From Burkholderiales bacterium (GTDB lineage Bacteria; Pseudomonadota; Gammaproteobacteria; Burkholderiales; Chitinimonadaceae), in contig JAFAKZ010000354.1 in assembly GCA_019234745.1 (NCBI GenBank), forward strand, positions 1 through 14,651: DNA of 14,651 bases. Direction: 5' to 3'. The first letter of the stretch is position 1, and the number at the start of each line of letters is the position of its first letter. A model generated the notes under the pieces. It had not been told where the DNA came from and did not search any database. It was given only the letters and a program-made list of their open reading frames with translations. Shown here piece after piece: positions 5,594 through 11,519 of this stretch. Position numbers and translations under genes: made by a program.

Positions 5594-7561
5594 CTAGTTT
5601 CCTGTATTCGCCAAACCCGCAGGCCCAAGACGCTCGACCAGCTGCTGCAGGTAGAGGCTGGGCGGGTTCAATGTCGTGCCGAAGTTCACCAGGGTGCCGG
5701 ACTGGGCCACATTAGGCACGTCCGGTGCCTGACCGCCCATGACCCAGTTGTAGTGGTAGGGAATGGCTGGCTGCTGCACGGAAATCAGATGGTCGCTCGT
5801 GTTGTTGTACAGGATGCTGTAACCAGCCCCCCAGCCGTGGCTCCCCGTTTCGATGATCAGGTGCGCCTGCGGGCCGTTGCTGCCCCAGGTCGCGGGGTTG
5901 TAGGTGCTGTAGCTGGTATCGTCGACCAGCAGCGACGCGGCCCAGTGTTGATGGGCGCCTGCTTCGCACGCGCTGCAGTTCACCTTCATCTTGAGGATGA
6001 CGTTGTTGGTGGCGTGGCTCTGGCTGACCCACGGGTGCATATGGGCACCGACAACCGAACAACGTTGAATCAGGGAGAGCTGCCCTGCCGCCGTAAAAGC
6101 GGCGGCGCCGGCGTCGCTGTCGGATGGGGCAGGGTTCACATAGCTTGAATCCTGCACTGTTACCCACTTGGCACCGCCGTCGACAGAGATGCCATTGCCG
6201 AAGCCATCGACGGTGACCTGCCGCGCCCAGCCGTTCTTCAGGTTCTCAAGGTCGATGAAAAAGGTAGCCAACCAATTCCCGTTGACGCCGACGTTCGTAA
6301 AGTTGCCCACGCCGCGCAGGTTCTCGACGCCCACGTTTTCGATCCGCGCGCTGTCGCCGTATTTGTATACCGTCCCTGCCGCCCATTGCGATTCGATAGG
6401 ATTGCCCATGGGGATGTCGAAGGTGATCTGAGAGCCGCTGATCGCCGTGATCTTGCGCTCGAAACGCATGCCGGGATTCGGCGACCAGATGGCCGACATG
6501 CCAAGCGCGTCTATCCACCCTTGTTCTTCCGGACGTTGGATCACGATATCGTCGCCCACGTTCAGGCCACTCGCGTCGCTCAAGGTAAGCTGAGTCGCGC
6601 CCAGGGGAAGGTAGCTGTCCACGATATGCCAGGTCGTCGTTCCCGATTGCGTGGCGCTGCCTGCGCCGCCGGCCAGGATCACGCGCCGTGGCGTACCCGA
6701 CGCAAGCAGTACGGTCCCCGTCGCGGCATCCTGGCCCGAACCCCGGAGGACGATGCCGGACGCATTGAGGAATATCTGGCCGTCGACCTCGTAGGTGCCC
6801 GCTTGCAACAGGATGGCGCCACGGAAGCCGTTGGGCTGTACGGGCATGGCGGCGACCTGATTGATGGCATTCTGGATGTTCGCCGTATTGTCGCCGGCGA
6901 CGGGCGACAGCGTGGCGACGACGGGGATCTGCGGGATGGGCTGCTCGCCGCGCTGGTAGCCCGCATAGGAGTAATCGGGAATACGGTTGCCCATGGCATC
7001 AGGCAGGTAAGTCAGCGCCTGGCCTCCAAACGCAATGCTTGGATAGGGGCGCGCCGTTTTCGGCGGCGGATTGATGGTGGTGATCAGGGCATACTGGCCC
7101 CTGCTCAGGAGATCGCCCAGATTCCTGCCGAATCCGGCATAGACTGAAACGCCGGCGCCCAATTGCGACAGGTTGAGATTGTCGACGACGTCGATCGCCA
7201 CGCCACCTGGTGCAAAGGGGCCGCTGCTGGCAAACGGAGGCTCCAGGTCGGCCTGAAACGGTATCCACTGTGCGCCGTTGAAGAAATAAAGCGTGCCGCC
7301 TATGGACGCTGCGACGTAGTAGTTTTGACTCGTATTTGCCAGGCTGGCAGACGGCACGATGGTGATGCCGAGGTTATAGCCTGGCGTTTCCGATTCGGAC
7401 TTCTGGTAGGTCGCTGCGGACGTGTTCGCCATGGTAATAAGACGATCAGCGGGGTGAGCGAGGGCATTGTGCGCGGAGCTCGAGCTTTCAAACGGCAACT
7501 TGCTGGCCGGTGCCGCAAGCAGGCTTGCTGCCATCAGGGCGGCGAACATCGTTGGATACAT
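5594..7561 (-). CDS. large exported right-handed beta-helix protein (pectate-lyase-like fold)
   Basis: This encodes 655 residues from the ATG at 7561, which has GAGGA 5 nt upstream. An N-terminal hydrophobic stretch ending LLAAPAS is an export signal. A first domain (about 60-165) reads like a beta-sandwich (GGTLYFFNGAQWIPF..., GVSVYAGFGRNLGDLLSRGQYALI). DYSYAGYQRGEQPIP (about 196-210) and FRGAILLQAGTYEVDGQIFL...SGIVLRGSG (about 246-275) are typical of the opening of pectate-lyase-3-like beta-helices. The later part (IENVGVENLRGVGNF, GGAKWVTVQDSSYVNP, a Cys-x-x-Cys pair followed by GAHQHWAASLLVDD) matches a group of uncharacterised secreted beta-helix proteins. The fold is well supported; lyase, hydrolase or adhesin activity is not. 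A TTG start at 7594 adds MRATKRLLRNS and would supply the basic n-region that the ATG form lacks, but it has no ribosome site. No sugar-use genes flank it, so it may act alone. Confidence 0.85.
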   Translation of the reverse strand: MYPTMFAALMAASLLAAPASKLPFESSSSAHNALAHPADRLITMANTSAATYQKSESETPGYNLGITIVPSASLANTSQNYYVAASIGGTLYFFNGAQWIPFQADLEPPFASSGPFAPGGVAIDVVDNLNLSQLGAGVSVYAGFGRNLGDLLSRGQYALITTINPPPKTARPYPSIAFGGQALTYLPDAMGNRIPDYSYAGYQRGEQPIPQIPVVATLSPVAGDNTANIQNAINQVAAMPVQPNGFRGAILLQAGTYEVDGQIFLNASGIVLRGSGQDAATGTVLLASGTPRRVILAGGAGSATQSGTTTWHIVDSYLPLGATQLTLSDASGLNVGDDIVIQRPEEQGWIDALGMSAIWSPNPGMRFERKITAISGSQITFDIPMGNPIESQWAAGTVYKYGDSARIENVGVENLRGVGNFTNVGVNGNWLATFFIDLENLKNGWARQVTVDGFGNGISVDGGAKWVTVQDSSYVNPAPSDSDAGAAAFTAAGQLSLIQRCSVVGAHMHPWVSQSHATNNVILKMKVNCSACEAGAHQHWAASLLVDDTSYSTYNPATWGSNGPQAHLIIETGSHGWGAGYSILYNNTSDHLISVQQPAIPYHYNWVMGGQAPDVPNVAQSGTLVNFGTTLNPPSLYLQQLVERLGPAGLANTGN

Positions 7562-7651
7562 CGAATTCCTCAGTAGTCGTTTCGTGGCGCGCAATAGGCC
7601 GTGAGGTCATCGCGGTGCACGTGTATGGCATCAAAATAGGGACTGCCCAGG

Positions 7652-7670
7652 GCGCGAATCGAGTTCGCGC
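7652..7670. repeat. stem-loop, 7-bp perfect arms
   Basis: GCGCGAA (7652-7658) and TTCGCGC (7664-7670) pair perfectly around a 5-nt loop. It lies about 90 nt upstream of the beta-helix start, so it may be in that gene's leader or be a protein-binding dyad. It has no U-run in either direction. Confidence 0.35.
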
Positions 7671-7702
7671 GCATTGCATCTGGCGCGGCATTACGGACAA
7701 AG

Positions 7703-7726
7703 CGCGCATTTAACACAAGATGCGCG
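7703..7726. repeat. second stem-loop, 7-bp perfect arms
   Basis: CGCGCAT (7703-7709) and ATGCGCG (7720-7726) pair perfectly around a 10-nt AT-rich loop. The arms are related in sequence to those of the stem-loop 33 bp to the left (both start with the CGCG core). It could be an operator or leader structure for the beta-helix gene. Confidence 0.35.
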
Positions 7727-7905
7727 ATGAATGACGACAGGTAGATTTACTTATTGCATGCGATAGAAACATATTGATACGTCATATTTCACTGCGGCGT
7801 CTGGCTCGGGTGGCAAGCGGGCTCGCGATCAGGGGGATGGCGAGCGATAGGTCGACTGCCGGATAGATATCGCTGATGGACCTCATAGGAAAATATGATT
7901 TGCAC

Positions 7906-7918
7906 GCTAATCATTAGC
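7906..7918. promoter_or_regulatory. OhrR-type operator upstream of ohr
   Basis: GCTAAT-C-ATTAGC is a perfect 13-bp dyad. It sits between a TTTGCA (7899-7904) and an AATAAT (7921-7926) that make a plausible -35/-10 pair with a 16-bp spacer, so binding would block polymerase. The same dyad with a different central base occurs before the esterase gene, and a degenerate form before ohrR. AT-rich dyads with TTGC-type flanks at ohr promoters are what OhrR proteins bind; assignment to this OhrR is inference from the shared sites. Confidence 0.7.
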
Positions 7919-7975
7919 GCAATAATCTACGCCTGCCGACCGGATTCGCCGGTCCATCACTCCAAGGAGCCCGTC

Positions 7976-8401
7976 ATGTCTGTCAATGTCCTGTACACCG
8001 CCGAAGCCACTGCCGTGGGTGGCCGCGAAGGGGAAATCAAGTCGTCCGATGGCGTGTTGCAAGCCAAGCTCGCCCTGCCCAAGGAAATGGGAGGCGCAGG
8101 TGGTGCCGCGACCAATCCCGAGCAGCTGTTTGCTGCCGGCTACGCCGCCTGCTTCGAAGGCGCCGTCCGCTTCGTTGCCCGCCAAAAGGGCGTAAAGATC
8201 GAGCACGCCTCCGTGACGGCCCGCGTCGGCGTCGGCCCCCGTGCCGCCGGCGGCTTCGGCATCACGGCCGCGCTCAGCGTATCCCTGCCCGGCATCGACC
8301 GCGACGTCGCCCAGGCGCTGATCGAGACGGCACACAGCGACGTCTGCCCCTACTCGCATGCCACGCGCGGCAATGTGGATGTACAGATCAGCCTGGCCTG
8401 A
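7976..8401 (+). CDS. ohr: organic hydroperoxide resistance protein Ohr (OsmC/Ohr family peroxidase)
   Basis: This encodes 141 residues, normal for Ohr. The two active-site cysteines are Cys59 in YAACFEGAV and Cys124 in DVCPYSHATRGN. The conserved Arg (Arg17) and Glu (Glu49, in NPEQLFAAGYAACF), which polarise the peroxidatic cysteine, are present. Ohr reduces fatty-acid and other organic hydroperoxides to alcohols in the cytosol, and is recycled through lipoylated protein in characterised members. The ATG at 7976 is preceded by AAGGAG at 6 nt; a longer frame from 7895 has no family support and runs through the operator. It is the first gene of the hydroperoxide module and has its own operator. 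A 10-bp hairpin follows its stop, so it is probably mostly monocistronic. Confidence 0.97.
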   Translation: MSVNVLYTAEATAVGGREGEIKSSDGVLQAKLALPKEMGGAGGAATNPEQLFAAGYAACFEGAVRFVARQKGVKIEHASVTARVGVGPRAAGGFGITAALSVSLPGIDRDVAQALIETAHSDVCPYSHATRGNVDVQISLA

Positions 8402-8420
8402 ATCGCTGCTGCAGCACGCG

Positions 8421-8450
8421 CGGAGCGAACAATTGCCCGGGTTCGCTCCG
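8421..8450 (+). terminator. terminator-like hairpin after ohr
   Basis: CGGAGCGAAC (8421-8430) and GTTCGCTCCG (8441-8450) form a perfect 10-bp stem around a 10-nt loop, starting 20 nt after the ohr stop. Only two T residues follow, so it is not a textbook intrinsic terminator, but it separates ohr from the esterase promoter region. Confidence 0.55.
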
Positions 8451-8475
8451 TTCAAATGGCATACTAAATTAGCGC

Positions 8476-8488
8476 GCTAATTATTAGC
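8476..8488. promoter_or_regulatory. OhrR-type operator upstream of the exported esterase
   Basis: GCTAAT-T-ATTAGC is a perfect 13-bp dyad identical to the ohr operator except at the central base. Its last base is 19 nt before the esterase ATG, close to the AAAGGAA ribosome site, so it probably covers the -10 or the transcription start rather than the -35/-10 spacer. I could not name a good -35. The site places this gene under the same regulator as ohr. Confidence 0.7.
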
Positions 8489-8507
8489 ACAAAACAAAGG
8501 AAACATC

Positions 8508-9527
8508 ATGCACAAGATCACCAAGCTGTTCACAACCGTCGCCCTGACCCTTTCTGTGAGCCAAGCCTTCGCCGCCGGCAACCCGAATGTCGAGCATCAG
8601 ACGCAAGGTTTCCTCAATGCGCTGGAAGCGGGCGGCGGCAAGCCGCTGGAAACGCTGTCGCCCAAGGACGCCCGTGCCGTGCTGGTAGGTGCGCAAGCTT
8701 CCGCCAAGGTCGCACTGCCGAAGGCAGCCGTGTCGCAGAAGACCATCGAGCAGGATGGCCAGAAGGTGGACCTGACCATCGTGCGCCCAGCCGGCGCCAA
8801 GGGTCAGACGCCCGTCTTCATGTTCATCCATGGCGGCGGCTGGATATTGGGTGACTTCCCCACCCACGAGCGTCTGGTGCGCGACCTGGTGGCAGGCTCC
8901 GGCGCCACGGCCGTGTTCGTGAACTACACGCCCTCGCCCGAAGCGCACTACCCCGTCGCCATCAACCAGATCTACGCAGCCACGAAGTGGGTGGCGGCGC
9001 ACGGCAAGGAGATCGGCGTAGATGGCTCGCGCCTGGCTGTAGCCGGCAATAGCGTGGGCGGCGATATGAGCGCGGCCGTGAGCCTGATGGCCAAGGACAA
9101 GGGCGGCCCCAACATCCGCTTCCAGCTGCTGCTGTGGCCGGTGACGGACGCGAACTTCGAGACACCATCGTATGACGCGTTCTCTGAAGGCCACTTCCTC
9201 ACCAAGAACATGATGAAGTGGTTCTGGGATGCCTACACGACCAACCCGATTGATCGCGCCAGCATGTACGCCTCGCCGCTGCGCGCTTCTGTGGACCAAC
9301 TCAAGGGCTTGCCGCCGGCCGTGATCATCACGGCCGAGAACGACGTGCTGCGCGACGAGGCAGAGGCCTATGGCCGCAAGCTCGATGCAGCTGGCGTGGA
9401 CGTTACCGTCACCCGCTACAACGGCATGATCCACGACTTTGGCCTGCTCAACGTACTGAGCCCCGTACCGGCAGTGCGCTCGGCCATGCTGCAAGGCGCA
9501 ACTGAACTGAAGGCACACCTGCAGTAA
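8508..9527 (+). CDS. exported alpha/beta-hydrolase, hormone-sensitive-lipase-like esterase
   Basis: This encodes 339 residues. A signal peptide (1-22, basic MHKITK, hydrophobic TTVALTLSVSQAFA) predicts Sec export with cleavage after AFA. The mature enzyme has the family IV (HSL) features: the oxyanion HGGGW (108-112), the nucleophile Ser182 in GNSVGGD, and the acid Asp279 (AENDVLRDE) and His309 (MIHDF) completing the triad. The nucleophile elbow is GNSVGG rather than the common GDSAGG. Such enzymes hydrolyse short- to medium-chain esters; the natural substrate is unknown. It lies between ohr and ohrR with an OhrR-type dyad just upstream, suggesting a role in peroxide stress such as releasing or clearing oxidised acyl chains outside the cytosol. 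AAAGGAA precedes the ATG. Family assignment is firm; the substrate is not. Confidence 0.94.
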   Translation: MHKITKLFTTVALTLSVSQAFAAGNPNVEHQTQGFLNALEAGGGKPLETLSPKDARAVLVGAQASAKVALPKAAVSQKTIEQDGQKVDLTIVRPAGAKGQTPVFMFIHGGGWILGDFPTHERLVRDLVAGSGATAVFVNYTPSPEAHYPVAINQIYAATKWVAAHGKEIGVDGSRLAVAGNSVGGDMSAAVSLMAKDKGGPNIRFQLLLWPVTDANFETPSYDAFSEGHFLTKNMMKWFWDAYTTNPIDRASMYASPLRASVDQLKGLPPAVIITAENDVLRDEAEAYGRKLDAAGVDVTVTRYNGMIHDFGLLNVLSPVPAVRSAMLQGATELKAHLQ

Positions 9528-9534
9528 GCAAGCA

Positions 9535-9563
9535 GGCTGCGGGAGCATGTCGCTTCCGCAGCC
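9535..9563 (+). terminator. strong hairpin between esterase and small exported ORF
   Basis: Arms 9535-9546 (GGCTGCGGGAGC) and 9552-9563 (GCTTCCGCAGCC) pair over 12 bp with one G-U wobble around loop ATGTC, 8 nt after the esterase stop. No U-run follows. It may terminate partly, or protect the esterase message and lower expression of the next gene. Confidence 0.45.
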
Positions 9564-9593
9564 ACCCCTACCCTAGCCCACAAGGAGCACACC

Positions 9594-9896
9594 ATGAACA
9601 AGCGCAATCTCTACCTCAACACCCTGATCGCCGTCCTTACCATGGCAACGGCCCAGGCGGCCGACCCGGCCTACCAGACCTATCTGCATACGCTGGATGC
9701 CGCGAACCCAGCCCCTGCGACTGCGCCCGCGCGCTTTGAGCACGGCAATTTCGATGCGCTGGCCTACCAGCACTACCTGCATATGCTGGATACGGGTCAC
9801 GCCCTGAGCGAAGACAAGGCGCAGGCCAATGGCCCGGCACCCATCATGGCGGAGAACGCGCCCGTCGCCCGGATGCGCAATCTTGATCTACGTTGA
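9594..9896 (+). CDS. small exported protein with two YQxYLHxLD repeats
   Basis: This encodes 100 residues from an ATG with AAGGAG upstream. Residues 1-22 are a signal peptide (MNKRN basic, then LIAVLTMATAQA, cleavage at AQA-A). The mature 78 residues hold two copies of YQxYLHxLD, at 27-35 (YQTYLHTLD) and 58-66 (YQHYLHMLD), 31 residues apart. The intervening stretch is rich in Ala and Pro, and the C-terminus is charged (MRNLDLR). There is no cysteine and no recognised domain, and I do not know its function. The 66-bp spacing from the esterase, same strand and export signal suggest a partner or co-regulated accessory factor of the esterase. A promoter of its own is not visible. The ribosome site and signal peptide make it a real gene despite its size. 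Confidence 0.78.
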   Translation: MNKRNLYLNTLIAVLTMATAQAADPAYQTYLHTLDAANPAPATAPARFEHGNFDALAYQHYLHMLDTGHALSEDKAQANGPAPIMAENAPVARMRNLDLR

Positions 9897-9958
9897 GTGC
9901 AGCAATGACGGCGTGCAGACCATCCGCAAGCGGCCATTTGCCAGCGGGTGGTTTGCGC

Positions 9959-9971
9959 GCTAAATTTATGC
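9959..9971. promoter_or_regulatory. degenerate OhrR-type operator upstream of ohrR
   Basis: GCTAAATTTATGC has the same 13-bp frame as the two perfect dyads but a rearranged centre; TAAATTTA alone is a perfect 8-bp palindrome. The flanking TTTGCG (9952-9957) sits at the same distance from the dyad as TTTGCA does at ohr, and TACTAA (9973-9978) takes the place of the -10. A weaker operator before the regulator's own gene fits autoregulation. Confidence 0.5.
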
Positions 9972-9997
9972 GTACTAACTACGGCAGGGATATCACC

Positions 9998-10435
9998 ATG
10001 CCCACCCCCAAGAACCCAAGCGTCGATTCCTTCCTCTGCTTTGCGCTCTACTCTACCTCGCTCAGCATGACGCAGCGCTACAAGCCACTGCTGCAGGAGA
10101 TCGGCGTCACCTACCCGCAATACCTGGTATTGCTCGTACTGTGGAACCAGCAAGGGCTGGGCATCAAGGAAATCGCCGCCCGCCTGCACCAGGACCCGGG
10201 CTCCATCACGCCGCTGGTGAAACGCCTGGAAAGCCTGGGCTATGTCGCGCGCAACCGCGATGCCAAGGATGAGCGCAACCTGATCGTCACGCTCACGCCA
10301 GCGGGCGAGGCGCTGCGCAATAAGTCCTGCGAGATCCGCGATTCCATCGCCAGCGCCTGCCGTGCGCCCGATGAGGAAATCGGCAAGCTCATCGACACGC
10401 TGCTGGCCTTGCGCGCCAATTTGTCCGTGGGGTGA
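9998..10435 (+). CDS. ohrR: OhrR, MarR-family organic hydroperoxide sensor-repressor (2-Cys type)
   Basis: This encodes 145 residues. The N-terminal sensing motif LCFALYSTS carries the peroxidatic Cys14, followed by the conserved RYKPLL and TYPQYLVLLVLW. The MarR winged helix (about 50-100) includes IKEIAARLHQDPGSITPLVKRLESLGYVARNRDAKDERN. Two further cysteines near the C-terminus (Cys111, Cys121) mark it as the 2-Cys class, in which oxidised Cys14 forms a disulfide with a C-terminal Cys of the partner subunit and the dimer leaves DNA. Reduced OhrR represses ohr. The ATG at 9998 is preceded by AGGGA. It closes the plus-strand module, about 100 bp after the small exported gene, with a weak copy of the operator before it. 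Assignment is strong; which C-terminal Cys resolves is inferred. Confidence 0.96.
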   Translation: MPTPKNPSVDSFLCFALYSTSLSMTQRYKPLLQEIGVTYPQYLVLLVLWNQQGLGIKEIAARLHQDPGSITPLVKRLESLGYVARNRDAKDERNLIVTLTPAGEALRNKSCEIRDSIASACRAPDEEIGKLIDTLLALRANLSVG

Positions 10436-10658
10436 TGGGCAACGTATCAAGCCCTCGTGACCTTGTAAGCTGCCGACATGAGTCCTTCCCTTCTCCAGTT
10501 GACGCTGCCAGGAAAGCGATCAAGGGCGGGTTAGTGCATCTTATTGCGCACTCATGAGGCCCTATCAAATACGATTCATGTTCCTGCGTGGCTGGGGCAG
10601 ACAAGGTGCCAACACGACGATCAGTTGTTCGCGCTTTCCACGGTCAATGCCCCTGCCC
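10436..10658. other. 223-bp convergent gap, no gene seen
   Basis: This lies between the stop of ohrR and the stop of the PAS-AraC gene. I see no coding sequence. An inverted repeat AGTGC/GCACT (10533-10537 and 10548-10552) with a 10-nt loop is the only structure I could find, and there is no convincing intrinsic terminator on either strand. Confidence 0.4.
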
Positions 10659-11408
10659 TCACCCCCGCAACCACTGCCGATATTCCCGCGGCGTCATCCC
10701 TGTCAGTTGCCGGAACTGCTTGGACAAAGCGCTCTGGTCACAAAAGCCGCAGGCCAGCGCGATGGCCGAGATAGCTTCTTCCGACTGGGCCAGCAGGCGC
10801 TCCGCGGCCGTGATGCGGGTCTTCGTGATGAACTGCCCGGCCGATAGCTGGAAAATCTTCTTCATGCGCCGCTCGAGTTGCGCGGCCGACAGCCCAGCCA
10901 GCTCGGCCAGCGCCTCCACGCGCAGCGGGCCTGCGAACGCGGCCAGGATATGGTCGATGGTGGCGGCAAAACGGGCGTCCACGATACCCGCACGGCTCGG
11001 CTCGATCAGATCGCGCGACAGGCAAGCGAGGCCGATGATGGCGCCAGCGCGGTCGAGCAGCGGCACCTTATTGGTCATGCACCAACCCGGCTCGCGATTG
11101 TTGAACAATGTCAGGTCGAGGTTGTTGACGATGGGCTGGCCGCTCTTGAACACCGTCTCGTCCTGCTCCATATAGCGTTCGGCCATGTGTCTGGGAAAGA
11201 GCTGCAGGGCCGTACGGCCGACCGCCTCGTGCTTGCCCGCCAGGCCGCAACGCTCGGCGCACGCCTCGCTCATCGTCACGTAGCGCCCGCTGCGATCCTT
11301 GACCGAAAACACCATATCCAGCTGACCATCGAACAGCGCTTCGGCGAACAGGGGCTGTGCCAGCTGCTGCACGAAATCATCCCGCCAAGCCTTCAGTGCA
11401 GGGTCCAT
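10659..11408 (-). CDS. AraC-family regulator with N-terminal PAS domain
   Basis: This encodes 249 residues. Residues about 22-138 read as a PAS domain (LDMVFSVKDRSGRYVTMSEACAERCGL...GRTALQLFP...ETVFKSGQPIVNNLDL...GWCMTNKVPLLDRAGAIIGLACLSRD). Residues about 160-249 are the AraC DNA-binding domain with two helix-turn-helix units (VEALAELAGLSAAQLERRMKKIF and ISAIALACGFCDQSALSKQFRQLTGMTPREYRQW). A PAS in place of the usual cupin arm means it may sense a small molecule, redox state or a co-regulator intracellularly. It is divergent from the hydroxyproline operon (111 bp between starts) and is most likely its activator; AraC-type control of hydroxyproline genes is known in pseudomonads. The ribosome site AAGGAAGG is clear. 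An inverted repeat abuts this ribosome site. Function by context is inferred. Confidence 0.92.
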   Translation of the reverse strand: MDPALKAWRDDFVQQLAQPLFAEALFDGQLDMVFSVKDRSGRYVTMSEACAERCGLAGKHEAVGRTALQLFPRHMAERYMEQDETVFKSGQPIVNNLDLTLFNNREPGWCMTNKVPLLDRAGAIIGLACLSRDLIEPSRAGIVDARFAATIDHILAAFAGPLRVEALAELAGLSAAQLERRMKKIFQLSAGQFITKTRITAAERLLAQSEEAISAIALACGFCDQSALSKQFRQLTGMTPREYRQWLRG

Positions 11409-11416
11409 TTCCTTCC

Positions 11417-11439
11417 TTTTTGGTGCGATTTGCCAAAAA
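11417..11439. promoter_or_regulatory. inverted repeat between PAS-AraC and hydroxyproline operon
   Basis: TTTTTGG (11417-11423) and CCAAAAA (11433-11439) are perfect 7-bp arms around a 9-bp spacer. On the minus strand the arm touches the ribosome site of the AraC gene (11410-11417), so the site could autoregulate by DNA binding, or the RNA hairpin could mask the start. AraC proteins more often use direct repeats, so the role is uncertain. Confidence 0.4.
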
Positions 11440-11519
11440 CAGGCCGTTTCCCGTCCGGATCGTACAAGATTCCGCTAGCCCGAAAACCCTAGCATGACGG
11501 CATTCGAAACCCAGGCGCA

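Larger units (their letters stand above)
7562..7975. other. 414-bp divergent intergenic region
   Basis: This lies between the beta-helix gene (leftward) and ohr (rightward). It holds two 7-bp perfect stem-loops (7652-7670 and 7703-7726), an AT-richer stretch (about 7740-7795) that probably serves as promoter for the beta-helix gene, and the OhrR-type operator near ohr (7906-7918). I see no coding sequence: the frames crossing it are short and continue out of the neighbouring genes. Confidence 0.5.

Noticed and set aside
7895..7975. N-terminal extension of Ohr from 7895
   Set aside because: It would translate through the operator and promoter. The ATG at 7976 has AAGGAG and gives the normal family length.
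8484..9548. Minus-strand 354-residue frame opposite the esterase
   Set aside because: It runs for the length of the esterase gene as a GC-bias artefact, with no domain or ribosome site, while the esterase has a complete catalytic triad and signal peptide.
10533..10552. AGTGC/GCACT inverted repeat as a terminator or OhrR site
   Set aside because: The stem is only 5 bp, there is no U-run, and the sequence does not match the GCTAAT-N-ATTAGC dyads.
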